61,691 nt of DNA from Aliarcobacter sp. (GTDB lineage: Bacteria; Campylobacterota; Campylobacteria; Campylobacterales; Arcobacteraceae): NCBI GenBank assembly GCA_028689025.1, contig JAQTXA010000019.1:1-61691 (forward strand), read 5' to 3'. Each line of letters starts with the position of its first letter. The stretch's first letter is position 1. Shown piece after piece: positions 27,319-36,249 of the stretch. The position numbers and the translations under genes were made by a program. A model generated the notes under the pieces. That model was given only the letters and a program-made list of their open reading frames with translations, was not told where the DNA came from and searched no databases.

Positions 27319-28015
27319 TATAATAACAATTATTTCAATTGCCTTTTTGGGTTCATTTGGTCACTGTGTTGGAATGTGTGGTGGAATTGTAATAGCCTAT
27401 TCTAGTACGAAAATAAAAAGTCATTGGACAAAACAAGTTCAAGCACTTGCTCACTTACTTTATTCATTTGGAAGAATATCAACTTATATGATTTTAGGTG
27501 CTTTATTTGGTCTTGTTGGTGGAGTTGTAACTTTTGATAATATGACAAGTGGAATATTTTTATTAATTACAGGTTTTTTAATGATTCTAGTTGGACTCTC
27601 ACTTCTTGGAAAAATTAAATTTCTAACTATTTTGGAGCATACTTGTTCAAAATCACCACTTTATCAAAGTACATTTAAAGCACTTTTAGGTTCACAATCG
27701 CTATTTAGCTTTTATCTTTTAGGAATGTTAAATGGTCTGCTTCCTTGTGGTTTTGTATATGTTTTTGCAATTACGGCTGCTAGTACTGGAAGTGCATTTT
27801 GGGGAGCTTTTGTAATGCTAATATTTGGTTTAAGTACAGTTCCAGCACTTTTTTCACTAGGATTTTTTGTGGGATTGTTTAAACAATCAAATCTTAGGGA
27901 TTTATTCATAAAACTAGCTTCTGTTTTAGTAATAGCTTTTGGATTTTATATAGGATATTTAGGCTATCAATATTTAGTTGATCCTACAAAATCAATTTTA
28001 AGTTGTCATATTTAA
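27305..28015 (+). CDS. SafE/TauE (COG2836)-type membrane protein, possible metal transporter
   Basis: This 236-residue protein has six or so membrane helices. Its first helix carries GHCVGMCGGIV (Cys-x3-Cys-Gly-Gly), and a second motif GLLPCGFVYVF lies in helix four, as in COG2836/DsbD-like proteins that move copper or electrons. The gene overlap with the NosL-like protein supports a joint role in copper delivery to the periplasm, perhaps for respiratory oxidases. Confidence 0.82.
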   Translation: METISIITIISIAFLGSFGHCVGMCGGIVIAYSSTKIKSHWTKQVQALAHLLYSFGRISTYMILGALFGLVGGVVTFDNMTSGIFLLITGFLMILVGLSLLGKIKFLTILEHTCSKSPLYQSTFKALLGSQSLFSFYLLGMLNGLLPCGFVYVFAITAASTGSAFWGAFVMLIFGLSTVPALFSLGFFVGLFKQSNLRDLFIKLASVLVIAFGFYIGYLGYQYLVDPTKSILSCHI

Positions 28016-28051
28016 AAAATTAAAAAATTAAATTTTATAAAGGAGGAAATA

Positions 28052-28237
28052 ATGATTAGTAAAACAAGAAAATACTTTAGTCTTTTTGGAATATTAGCTG
28101 CAACTGTTAACAGAAAACTGCAATCTTTTAACTGTATGATTCATGCTATTTTATCAAATACGATGCCAAAAATAACTAAATTAATGCTATTAAAGCAATT
28201 AAAACCAAGCAAACTATATTCAACAAACAACATATAA
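28052..28237 (+). CDS. Possible decayed or tiny gene, unknown
   Basis: A very strong ribosome site (AAAGGAGGAAAT) precedes ATG 28052, and the first 20 residues (MISKTRKYFSLFGILAATVN) look like a signal or membrane segment. After that the sequence loses protein character, and better-looking stretches appear in other frames. It may be a remnant with frameshifts. It sits between the copper pair and the TonB receptor. Confidence 0.35.
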   Translation: MISKTRKYFSLFGILAATVNRKLQSFNCMIHAILSNTMPKITKLMLLKQLKPSKLYSTNNI

Positions 28238-28263
28238 AACATAAAAATTAGGAAAAATTAATA

Positions 28264-30066
28264 ATGCAAAAAAAAATATCTACAAGCTTAGTTGCAAGCT
28301 TACTTCTGGCAACAACAAACCTTTTTTCAGCTCAAAGTTTAGAAACAATTACAGTTACAAGTGCTACAAAATCAACTCAATCAATTAAAGATGTTACTTC
28401 AAATATTGAAGTTATAACAAAAGAAGATATTGAAGAACGACATTTCTCTGGTGTTAGTGAGGCTTTAAATAGCTTAGCTGGTGTAAGTGTTATAAGTAAT
28501 GGTGGAGTTGGACAAACTGATTCTTTATTTATTAGAGGAGTTGATTCTAAAAGAATTTTAATATTAATAGATGGAATAAGATACAACGAACCAGCTGGTT
28601 TAAGTGGTGCTCCATTAGCTCAATTATTAATTGATGATATTGAACAAATTGAAGTAGTAAAAGGTGCTCAAAGTGGTATTTGGGGTGCAGATGCAAGTGG
28701 TGGAGTTGTAAATATTATCACAAGTTCAGCTAAAAAAGGGTTTCATGGAAATGCATCTACTGAAATGGGAAGCTTTAATACTAAAAAATATTCAACAACT
28801 ATATCAAATAGAACAGATTTAGGTTATGTGAAATTAAATGCTAATAGAACAGATATTAGAGGTTTTAGTGCATTTGAAGCAAAAAAAAATAGTGTAAATT
28901 ATGGTAAAAGATGGGATGAATTAGGTTATGAAAGAGATGGGTATAATAATAATACTTACTCAATTCAAACAGGACTAAATTTAACTGATAATGATGAAGT
29001 AAATTTATCATATAAAAAAATTAATGCAAAATATGCTTATGACTCGGCAACAGCAGATGATAGAACAAAAAGTTCTGATTTAAATCATTTTATTAAATCT
29101 GCAAATTATATTCATACTGCAGAAAAATATAATATTAAATTAAATGCACAACAATCAAAATTTGATAGAACACAAGATACTTTTAATGCAAAAAGTTTAG
29201 TAAATGAATTTGGAATACAATCAACTATTAATTATATGGATAATTCAAATTTAGTCTTGGGTGTAAATAAACAAAATTTTGAATATAAAAATAATGCATT
29301 AAAATATCAAACAGAAGGTTTATTTGTTTCCAATACAAATACTTTTTTTGAAAAATTAGTTTTTTCAGAAGCACTAAGATATGATAATAATACAGATTAT
29401 GATGAAAAAGTTACTGGTAAATTAGGCGCTAAGTATAATTTTACTGAAGATTTAAGTATGGGAACAAATTATGGAACAGCATATAATGCTCCGACTTTAA
29501 GTAACTTAAGCTACACATCTACTTTAAAACCAGAAAATACAAAATCTTTTGATATTAATACTGAATATAAGAATTTTAAAGTTACATATTTTGAAAATAT
29601 AATTAAAGATATGATTAACTATAGTTTTACACCTGCTTTTCATTATATAAATGAAGATGGAGAATCTACTTTAAAAGGTTATGAACTAGCTTATAAAAAA
29701 GATATTTTAGAAGATACTTTTATTAATTTAAACTATACTCAGCTAAGTGCAAAGAATGCGAATAAAGAAGATTTAGCAAGACGTGCAAAAAGAGAATTAG
29801 GTTTTGGCATTGATTATTATGGAATTAGTAAACTTCATTTTAATGTAAATGGACAATATGTAGGTGATAGATATGATGCTGCAAATAAAACAGGTGCCGA
29901 AACTGGAAATTATGCTGTTTGGAATTCTGTTGTAAATTATGATATAAATAAAACTTACAAAGCATATTTTAAAGTTGATAATTTATTTGATAGATATTAT
30001 CAAACAATTGATGGATATGCTACAGCTGAAAGAAGTGCTTATTTAGGATTAAAGGCTAGTTTCTAA
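28264..30066 (+). CDS. btuB: TonB-dependent outer-membrane receptor, BtuB-like
   Basis: After a signal peptide (LVASLLLATTNLFSA) comes a TonB-box-like segment (ETITVTSA), a plug domain with SLFIRGVDSKRILILIDGIRYNEP and QIEVVKGAQSGIWGADASGGVVNIIT, and a 22-strand-type beta barrel ending in the aromatic residue Phe. Length 600 matches BtuB, shorter than most siderophore receptors. The following genes encode a complete BtuFDC-like system and CobB/CbiA, so cobalamin or a precursor is the likely substrate. No cobalamin riboswitch was seen upstream. Confidence 0.88.
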   Translation: MQKKISTSLVASLLLATTNLFSAQSLETITVTSATKSTQSIKDVTSNIEVITKEDIEERHFSGVSEALNSLAGVSVISNGGVGQTDSLFIRGVDSKRILILIDGIRYNEPAGLSGAPLAQLLIDDIEQIEVVKGAQSGIWGADASGGVVNIITSSAKKGFHGNASTEMGSFNTKKYSTTISNRTDLGYVKLNANRTDIRGFSAFEAKKNSVNYGKRWDELGYERDGYNNNTYSIQTGLNLTDNDEVNLSYKKINAKYAYDSATADDRTKSSDLNHFIKSANYIHTAEKYNIKLNAQQSKFDRTQDTFNAKSLVNEFGIQSTINYMDNSNLVLGVNKQNFEYKNNALKYQTEGLFVSNTNTFFEKLVFSEALRYDNNTDYDEKVTGKLGAKYNFTEDLSMGTNYGTAYNAPTLSNLSYTSTLKPENTKSFDINTEYKNFKVTYFENIIKDMINYSFTPAFHYINEDGESTLKGYELAYKKDILEDTFINLNYTQLSAKNANKEDLARRAKRELGFGIDYYGISKLHFNVNGQYVGDRYDAANKTGAETGNYAVWNSVVNYDINKTYKAYFKVDNLFDRYYQTIDGYATAERSAYLGLKASF

Positions 30067-30067
30067 T

Positions 30068-30892
30068 ATGAAAAGATATTTATTTATACTAATTTTTTGT
30101 ATAAATTTGTTGGCGGAAGAGAGAATTGTAACTCTCTCTCCATCAATAAATGAGATAGTGTTTGCTTTAGGTGAGGGTAAAAATGTAGTTGCTAATACTA
30201 AGCATTGTGATTTTCCTGATGAGTCAAAAGATGTTTTAAAAATTGGCGGTTATAACAATATTTCACTTGAAAAAATTATTGAAACAAAACCAACTGTGGT
30301 AATTGGACAAGATTATGATGAAAAATTAAATTCAAATCTAAAAGCTTTAGGCATAAAAACATTGATTTATAAAACAAATACTTTAGATTCAATAAAAAAT
30401 ACTATTAATGATTTAGGAAACTATTTTGATAAAAAAGAAAGAGCAAAAGAGCTTATATCAAATATAGATAAGGAACTTAATTCTATTAATTCAATAGTAA
30501 AAGATAAAAAGATTTTAATAATAATAAGCCCTAAAAAATCCCTTTCAAATCAGATTTATGTAACAGGAAATTTTTTATATTTTGAAGATATCATAAAAGC
30601 TAGTGGAAATCAAAATGCATATAACTCTTCAAATCCAGCACAACCTGTTGTAAATACAGAAAAAATAATAAATATGAATCCTGATATTGTTGTTCTTTTA
30701 GCTCCATTTTTAGATGGAAAAGAAGAAGAGCAAAAAGAGATTATAAATGCTTGGAAACAATTACCAATAAATGCAGCAAAAAATGATAATATTTATGCAG
30801 TAGATAAACTTTATGCAGGAATTCCAAGCCAAAGAGTAGAGTTTTTTATAAAAGATTTTAGAAAGATTTTAGAGAATGTTAGAAATAAATAA
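30068..30892 (+). CDS. btuF: Periplasmic B12-type substrate-binding protein
   Basis: A signal peptide (LFILIFCINLLA) is followed by the class III binding-protein pattern: RIVTLSPSINEIVFALGEGKNVVANTKHCDFP, LEKIIETKPTVVIGQ and NMNPDIVVLLAP. This fits BtuF and related helical-backbone proteins of the FecB/BtuF group. It starts one base after the receptor stop and overlaps the ATPase gene by 17 bases, so all are one operon. It carries the ligand from the receptor to the inner-membrane transporter. Confidence 0.88.
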   Translation: MKRYLFILIFCINLLAEERIVTLSPSINEIVFALGEGKNVVANTKHCDFPDESKDVLKIGGYNNISLEKIIETKPTVVIGQDYDEKLNSNLKALGIKTLIYKTNTLDSIKNTINDLGNYFDKKERAKELISNIDKELNSINSIVKDKKILIIISPKKSLSNQIYVTGNFLYFEDIIKASGNQNAYNSSNPAQPVVNTEKIINMNPDIVVLLAPFLDGKEEEQKEIINAWKQLPINAAKNDNIYAVDKLYAGIPSQRVEFFIKDFRKILENVRNK

Positions 30893-31574
30893 TTACAGCA
30901 GTTCCATTTTACATGATATTTCATTCTCTTTAAAAGAGAATGAAAACTTGATAATTCTAGGTGAAAATGGTGCTGGAAAATCGACCCTAGCAAAGGTTTT
31001 AATAAATTTAATAGCAAATGATAAGGTAAAACTTTTTGGAGAAAACATAGCTAAAATTGGTGATTTAAGAAGAGCAAAACTTATAAATTATATTCCTCCA
31101 AAACTCTCAATTTTTGATGAATATATTACTTTAAAAGAGTTTTTAGAACTTTCAACTATTGAAAATGTAGATAATGAAAAAATAGAAAAAATAATCTCTT
31201 TATTAAAACTAGAGAAATTAAAAAATAGATATTGTAAAGCTTTTAGTTCAGGAGAAAAACAACTTTTACTTTTAGCTTCAAGTATTATGCATGATGCACA
31301 AATAACAATTTTTGATGAACTTACAGCCAATCTTGATATAAATAGATTAAAAGAGGTTTTTGAGATTTTTAATTGTGATTTATTAAAACAAAAAATTATC
31401 ATCACTCACAATCTTGATTTAGCTTATGCACTAAAATATAAAGTTTTATTTATAAAAGATGGAAAAATTGAGTTCTTTGATGAACATGAGAAGTTTTTCA
31501 CAAATGAAAATTTACAAAAGTTTTACAATAACACTATTTTAAAATTAGAAAATCATTTGGTGGTGAATTTATGA
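30876..31574 (+). CDS. btuD: ABC transporter ATPase, BtuD/FepC-like
   Basis: The 232-residue ATPase shows GENGAGKST (Walker A), SSGEKQLLLLAS (signature), ITIFDELTANLD (Walker B, with Leu instead of Pro after Glu) and ITHNLD (H loop). It starts inside the end of the binding-protein gene and its stop overlaps the permease start (ATGA). It powers uptake by the permease at 31571. Confidence 0.92.
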   Translation: MLEINNYSSSILHDISFSLKENENLIILGENGAGKSTLAKVLINLIANDKVKLFGENIAKIGDLRRAKLINYIPPKLSIFDEYITLKEFLELSTIENVDNEKIEKIISLLKLEKLKNRYCKAFSSGEKQLLLLASSIMHDAQITIFDELTANLDINRLKEVFEIFNCDLLKQKIIITHNLDLAYALKYKVLFIKDGKIEFFDEHEKFFTNENLQKFYNNTILKLENHLVVNL

Positions 31575-32530
31575 AAATAGCTTTATATGTAATAGCTTTT
31601 ATAATTCTTGCAATTTCACCATTTTTTGGGGAAATAACATTAAATCTAAAGGATGTATTAGACCCAACAAATAGTGCTAATATGGTTTTTTGGGATTTAA
31701 GAGTCTCTAGAGTTTTGTTAGCCTTTTTTGTTGGTGGAATTTTGTCATTGGGCGGTTTAATTTTTCAAATCATTTTTAAGAATGAACTAATTACTCCTTA
31801 TACTTTAGGAATTGCCAGCGGAACTACACTTTTTACAGCTATTGCAATAGTGTTTTTTCCTATGCTAAATATCTCTGTTTCTTCTGTTTTTGGCTCAATT
31901 GTTACTATTTTGATTTTATATTTTATTTCAAAAAGAATAAATAAAAATTCAGTTGCTGTTTCTACAAACTCAATTTTGCTTATTGGAATTTCTTTATCAT
32001 ATTTTTATGGTTCAGCTTTGATGTTAGTTTTTTATATGAGTAATCTTCAAGAAAACTACTCAATTATTAGATTTACTCTTGGAAGTCTTGATACTGTTGG
32101 TTTTACAAATGGTTTAATTATCATGGTTGTGAGTGCAATTTTTTATTTTATTGTACGTGTTAATAAAGAAAAAATTAAACTTCTACTTATTTGTAATGAT
32201 ACAGCTTTTCTAAAAGGTCTAAATGTAAATAAGATAAGTTTACTTCTTTTAATTGTTGTGTCTTTAAGTGTTGGAATTAGTATTAGTTTTGTAGGACCAA
32301 TAGGTTTTATAGGCCTTGTTATTCCTCATATTATCAAACTAATCTACAAACAAAGTGCCGATAAACTATTTTTCCCTGTATTTTTCTTTGGGGGAATATT
32401 TTTGGTGTTTTCAGATTTAATTTCAAGAAATTTAAACACAGATTCAAGTTTGCCAATAGGTGTGGTAACAGCGTTTATTGGGGCACCATTTTTTGTTTAT
32501 TTATTGATTAGAAGAAATAAAAAAGTATAA
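31571..32530 (+). CDS. btuC: FecCD/BtuC-family ABC permease
   Basis: The 319-residue permease has about nine to ten membrane helices and the FecCD motifs LRVSRVLLAFFVGGILSLGGLIFQ near residue 45 and GFIGLVIPHIIKLIYK near 245 (the ATPase coupling helix), ending in GAPFFVYLLIRR. It forms the inner-membrane channel with the ATPase before it. Its stop is one base from the convergent SixA gene. Confidence 0.92.
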   Translation: MKIALYVIAFIILAISPFFGEITLNLKDVLDPTNSANMVFWDLRVSRVLLAFFVGGILSLGGLIFQIIFKNELITPYTLGIASGTTLFTAIAIVFFPMLNISVSSVFGSIVTILILYFISKRINKNSVAVSTNSILLIGISLSYFYGSALMLVFYMSNLQENYSIIRFTLGSLDTVGFTNGLIIMVVSAIFYFIVRVNKEKIKLLLICNDTAFLKGLNVNKISLLLLIVVSLSVGISISFVGPIGFIGLVIPHIIKLIYKQSADKLFFPVFFFGGIFLVFSDLISRNLNTDSSLPIGVVTAFIGAPFFVYLLIRRNKKV

Positions 32531-32531
32531 A

Positions 32532-33023
32532 TTATTTATACTTTTTGGGATACTCAAAAGAGATTAATTTTGAGTTCTCTTTTGAAATATCACGCCAAGA
32601 ATTAGTTTGGAAATCTATTTCTACAATTCCACAAGTTGGAATATTTTCAAATGATTCTTCACATAAAAAGTTGGCTAAATCACAAAGTCCAGGATTATGA
32701 CCAACTAAAAACAAAATATCAAATTGTTCATCTACATTATTTACAACTTTTTTTAAGTTTAAATAGGGTGCTTCGTAGATACTTTTATCATAAATGATTT
32801 CATTTTTGTAATCTAGTTCTTTAAGTAAAAACTCCAGAGTAAGTTTTGTTCGAAGAGCTGGTGAACTTATTATCAAATCAGGAGTGATATTTTTATCTTT
32901 TAAAAGTTTAGCCATAAAAGGTGCATCTTTTAAACCTCTATTATTTAAACCTCTATCAAAATCATCAAGTAAAGCATTACTCCAATCAGATTTGGCATGT
33001 CTTATTAAAAATAGTTTTTTCAT
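32532..33023 (-). CDS. sixA: SixA-type phosphohistidine phosphatase
   Basis: The histidine-phosphatase fold is shown by LFLIRHAKSDWSN (residues 4-16; RHG-type catalytic His), SSPALRTKLT, and the second catalytic His in FLVGHNPGL. At 163 residues it matches SixA, which removes phosphate from HPt histidines. It could also be an alpha-ribazole-phosphate phosphatase-like enzyme, given the B12 neighbours, but SixA fits length and motifs better. Confidence 0.85.
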   Translation of the reverse strand: MKKLFLIRHAKSDWSNALLDDFDRGLNNRGLKDAPFMAKLLKDKNITPDLIISSPALRTKLTLEFLLKELDYKNEIIYDKSIYEAPYLNLKKVVNNVDEQFDILFLVGHNPGLCDLANFLCEESFENIPTCGIVEIDFQTNSWRDISKENSKLISFEYPKKYK

Positions 33024-33137
33024 TTTATTTATTCCTTGTATGGTAATTATTTTACTACAGAACTTCTTAATTAAAATATTTACAGAAGTAAAACTAGGAT
33101 AAAATCACAAAATTAAAACAGCATTAAAGGATTCAAA

Positions 33138-34406
33138 ATAAAAGCTATATGTATAAGTGCAATCGCATCAAATCAAGGAAAAACAACTTTAACAACAGCA
33201 CTTTTATATCATTATAAAAAATCTGTTCGACCGTTTAAAATTGGACCTGATTTTATTGATCCACTTTTTCATCAAAAAATTTGTCAAACTCCTAGTATAA
33301 ATCTTGATACTTGTATTATGAACGAAAGCCAAGTTAAATGGCTTTTTAACAAATATAGTGATAAAAATATCTCTATTCTTGAGGGTGTTATGGGTTTTTA
33401 TGATGGTATGGATAAAAATGCTTCTGCTTATGATGTAACAAAACTTTTAAATATTCCTACGATAATAGTTTTAGATGGAAGTGGCTCATACATTACTTTA
33501 AGTGCCATAATAAAAGGTCTTAAAACTTATCAAGAGGGAAATACTATAAAAGCGGTGGTTTTTAATCATATTTCATCACTTGGGCATTTTGAATTAATCA
33601 AAAATCAAGTTGAAAAAGATTTTGATGATGTTGTGGTTTTAGGTTGGATTCAAAATAGACTTGATACTTTAGATTCAACTCATCTTGGACTTGATTTAAA
33701 AGATAATAAAATTGAAAAACTTGAACTAATGTCAAAAGAGGTTCTAAAACATATAGATTTAGAAAAATTAGAATCAATTGCAAATTTTGAACTCCAAAAA
33801 GTAGAAACATATCCTTTTGAAAAAGTAGAAAGTTATGATAAACATATAGCTTTAGTAAATGATGATAATTTCTCTTTTTTATACCATGATAATTTAGAGT
33901 TTCTAAAAGAGAGTTTTTCAAAAGTAACCGTTGTAAATGCTATTAATAATGAAATTATTCCATTGGATGCTGATATTGTTTTTATTGTTGGTGGATATAT
34001 AGAAACAAAAGAAGCTTATGAAAAAATAGAGAATTCAAATGATTTTAAAAACTCTTTATTAACTCATGCAAAACAAAAAAAAGCAATATATGGCGAGTGC
34101 GCAGGATTGTTGTTTTTATCAAATAGAGTTGATAATAGGAAAATGATGGGATTATTGCCTTTAGATTTCACTTTAGGAAAAAGATTTTATCGTATGGGAT
34201 ATTATGAAAATGATTTGGGAATAACAGGACATGCTTTTCATTATACAAGATTAATAGATGAAGAAAAAGTAGGGGAGTATAAACTTTACAAAAAAAACAG
34301 CAGTGATGGAACATATGCTGCTTTTAAAAATGATAATATTTTTGGAACATATTTACACACGATGTTGAGAAATAATTTTAATAAGATAAAAAAATATCTA
34401 TTATAA
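33138..34406 (+). CDS. cobB: Cobyrinate a,c-diamide synthase (CobB/CbiA family), ATA start
   Basis: The enzyme amidates cobyrinic acid in B12 synthesis. The N-terminal ATP motif is ISAIASNQGKTTLTTALL, followed by FKIGPDFIDPLFHQ; a central EGVMGFYDGM motif and a C-terminal class I glutamine-amidotransferase domain with GECAGLLFL (nucleophile Cys) follow. The first ATG in the frame is 33318, but that would delete the ATP motif. The frame continues upstream to ATA 33138, which has AAAGGA seven bases before it and gives M-K-A-I-C-I-S-A. I therefore start it there: about 422 residues, near the family norm of 430-460. Confidence 0.88.
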   Translation: MKAICISAIASNQGKTTLTTALLYHYKKSVRPFKIGPDFIDPLFHQKICQTPSINLDTCIMNESQVKWLFNKYSDKNISILEGVMGFYDGMDKNASAYDVTKLLNIPTIIVLDGSGSYITLSAIIKGLKTYQEGNTIKAVVFNHISSLGHFELIKNQVEKDFDDVVVLGWIQNRLDTLDSTHLGLDLKDNKIEKLELMSKEVLKHIDLEKLESIANFELQKVETYPFEKVESYDKHIALVNDDNFSFLYHDNLEFLKESFSKVTVVNAINNEIIPLDADIVFIVGGYIETKEAYEKIENSNDFKNSLLTHAKQKKAIYGECAGLLFLSNRVDNRKMMGLLPLDFTLGKRFYRMGYYENDLGITGHAFHYTRLIDEEKVGEYKLYKKNSSDGTYAAFKNDNIFGTYLHTMLRNNFNKIKKYLL

Positions 34407-35015
34407 TTTCCAATGTTTTATTTTATTTTCATCTAAATCACTTTTTATTTTTCTAGTCAATTGTGGAAAAAATTCTAAAAAATCTTTTTCGAGCTCATCT
34501 ATATTTTTCACAACACTATCAAAATAACTAAGAGCTGTTTCCCTTTGTTTAAGTCTTGGAGATAATCTTTTATCCATTCTTTCAAAGGAAGTTTTTAGTT
34601 GTTCTAAATTGTGATATTTATTTAATAAATCCCTATCAATCATATTATAAATTGGAATATTTGCATGATTTGGCAAAACTTGAGTTCTTTGGTTTGCCTC
34701 ATGATAAAAAACTTTTGAAAACTCTTTTATTGGCATATGGCAAAAATCATCCCAATTTTTTGTCAAAAAGTAGTCATAAGTTAAGTCAATAATTACAGGT
34801 TTTAGTAAACCTTTTTCTCTTAATCTTCTTTTGCTACAACTTACGATTTCGTGGGAATCTGTATATGAATCTATGATTTTATGGGTAAACATACCTTTTT
34901 TCATATCAATAGTTGCATCTTCCCATAATCGACCCTTTAAAGGGTCAGCTAGGAAATTGCCTATTTGGAAATCAATATTTTGTTCTGATAAAAAAACATG
35001 TGCTAACCAATTCAT
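34401..35015 (-). CDS. DUF479/AcpH-like phosphodiesterase
   Basis: The start MNWLAHVFLSEQNIDFQIGNFLADPLKG and the later FTHKIIDSYTDSHEIV are typical of the DUF479 family, which includes acyl-carrier-protein phosphodiesterase AcpH. Conserved His and Asp residues form a metal-dependent HD-like site. Length 204 fits. It would release phosphopantetheine from ACP. It converges with the cobB gene with a six-base overlap. Confidence 0.85.
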   Translation of the reverse strand: MNWLAHVFLSEQNIDFQIGNFLADPLKGRLWEDATIDMKKGMFTHKIIDSYTDSHEIVSCSKRRLREKGLLKPVIIDLTYDYFLTKNWDDFCHMPIKEFSKVFYHEANQRTQVLPNHANIPIYNMIDRDLLNKYHNLEQLKTSFERMDKRLSPRLKQRETALSYFDSVVKNIDELEKDFLEFFPQLTRKIKSDLDENKIKHWKL

Positions 35016-35042
35016 ATATTGTAGCTTTGAGTTGAAATTCTA

Positions 35043-35273
35043 TTATTTCTTTTTATTTTTTTTCTTTGCAGCTTTAGCTAGTTTTGCATTCTTTTTTTTC
35101 TTAGCTTTTTCAGCCTCTAAATTTGCAGCTTTTCTTGCATTTATTACTTGATCTTTTTTGTCAGCTGCATCTGGAGCAAACCCAGCTTTTAGAATGTTTC
35201 TTTTTTCATTCATTTTTTTTGCTAATCTATCGCCTTTTGTTGTGTCAACACTTGAGTTATTTGCTCTTCCCAT
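35043..35273 (-). CDS. Small Lys/Ala-rich basic protein
   Basis: This 76-residue protein starts MGRANNSSVDTTKGDRLAKKMNEKRNI and ends in long runs of Lys with Ala and Asn (KAAKKKNKKK). It is strongly basic and probably unfolded at its C-terminus, so nucleic-acid binding or a histone-like role is possible. I do not recognise a named family. Confidence 0.7.
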   Translation of the reverse strand: MGRANNSSVDTTKGDRLAKKMNEKRNILKAGFAPDAADKKDQVINARKAANLEAEKAKKKKNAKLAKAAKKKNKKK

Positions 35274-35327
35274 TATTTACCTTGATATTTTTTTGCTATT
35301 GTATTGAATTTTCACTAAAGTTAAGTT

Positions 35328-35816
35328 TTAGCTGTTTACTAAATCATTTCTTTTCTTTAATTCATTGTACACAATAGTAAATCTTCTGAAGTATTCTTTA
35401 CTATAATTTGAGCTTTTAAAACCGGTATTGTAGCTTTTAATCATACTTGAAAGATTATTTTTAGATTGTTTTTTCCAATAAATCAACTCTTTTAATGCAA
35501 GAATTGAGCTAAGATTTTTATTTTTTCTAACTTCTTCACACAACTGTTTTGCATTTCCATTGCTATTAAGTCTTTTCATAGCTACATTAGTATTGATTTG
35601 ATGCATTCCACAAATATAGTTATTACGAGATTTAAATTTTCCTAATCTTGTCTCAACTATTCCAATTGAAGCTAGCTCAAGTCCTAATCCATAAGGTTGA
35701 CCAATTTTTATAAGTGTTTTTGTTAAATCTGTTTCATTTTCTGAAAGTTCGTTGTACTTGAAATCCCAAGCAAATAAACTTACACAAAATGTCAAAGTTA
35801 ATATTATTAATTTCAT
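35328..35816 (-). CDS. Exported lysozyme-like (lytic transglycosylase) protein
   Basis: A signal peptide (LIILTLTFCVSLFA) precedes a 145-residue domain with GLELASIGIVETRLGKFKSRNNYICGMHQIN, which matches the start of an SLT/lysozyme fold: catalytic Glu in IVETRLG, then a G-x-x-Q-I motif. The later SYNTG motif near residue 128 supports this. It would cut peptidoglycan in the periplasm, possibly for secretion-complex assembly. Two Cys residues may form a disulfide. Confidence 0.72.
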   Translation of the reverse strand: MKLIILTLTFCVSLFAWDFKYNELSENETDLTKTLIKIGQPYGLGLELASIGIVETRLGKFKSRNNYICGMHQINTNVAMKRLNSNGNAKQLCEEVRKNKNLSSILALKELIYWKKQSKNNLSSMIKSYNTGFKSSNYSKEYFRRFTIVYNELKKRNDLVNS

Positions 35817-35977
35817 TATTATTTATATTCCTGTTACTAAATTTATTAATATTATATTTAATTAAACGTGTAAAATTGTGTAGTCTTTGAATTTTTGAGT
35901 TTTTTAATAAAAGAATTATAATTTAAGTTAATTTAAAAATCATAAGTTATAATTATGAAAATAATTAGAAAATATGT
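35817..35977. other. Short AT-rich spacer
   Basis: No gene, terminator or repeat is visible here. It separates two leftward genes and probably holds the promoter of the transglycosylase-like gene. Confidence 0.4.
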
Positions 35978-36190
35978 TTAAGAACTAGGATTTAATTTAG
36001 CTTTTAATTTTTTTGGTAAGTGGGCAAATACCATTGTACTATTTTTGATAAATTTATCTTTTTCATAAATTGCAATATCTAAGCTCATAGTTTGTGTTTT
36101 AAAAGACAATAGTTTTATAGTTTGATTTCTCTCTTCAAAAAAGAGATTTTCTTTACTTAAATCAATTGTAGCTTTTTTAATTTTTGCCAA
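35978..36190 (-). CDS. Small protein of unknown function
   Basis: This 70-residue protein (MAKIKKATIDLSKENLFFEERNQ...) has alternating hydrophobic residues suggesting three or four beta strands, and a basic C-terminus (LPKKLKAKLNPSS). The last residues look like an exposed tail. It has no signal peptide. No family is recognised; it is divergent from the TehA-like transporter and 59 bp from it. Confidence 0.65.
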   Translation of the reverse strand: MAKIKKATIDLSKENLFFEERNQTIKLLSFKTQTMSLDIAIYEKDKFIKNSTMVFAHLPKKLKAKLNPSS

Positions 36191-36249
36191 AACTTGCCTT
36201 TATGAATTTTTTTCTAATTATATTAAATTATTCTTAATAGGATTTAATA

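Noticed and set aside
28016..28263. Cobalamin riboswitch before the TonB receptor
   Set aside because: No B12-box-like motif or the expected conserved helices could be found there.
32532..33023. SixA-like gene as CobC (alpha-ribazole phosphatase) of the B12 pathway
   Set aside because: The neighbourhood is suggestive, but the length and the RHAKSDW motif fit SixA better.
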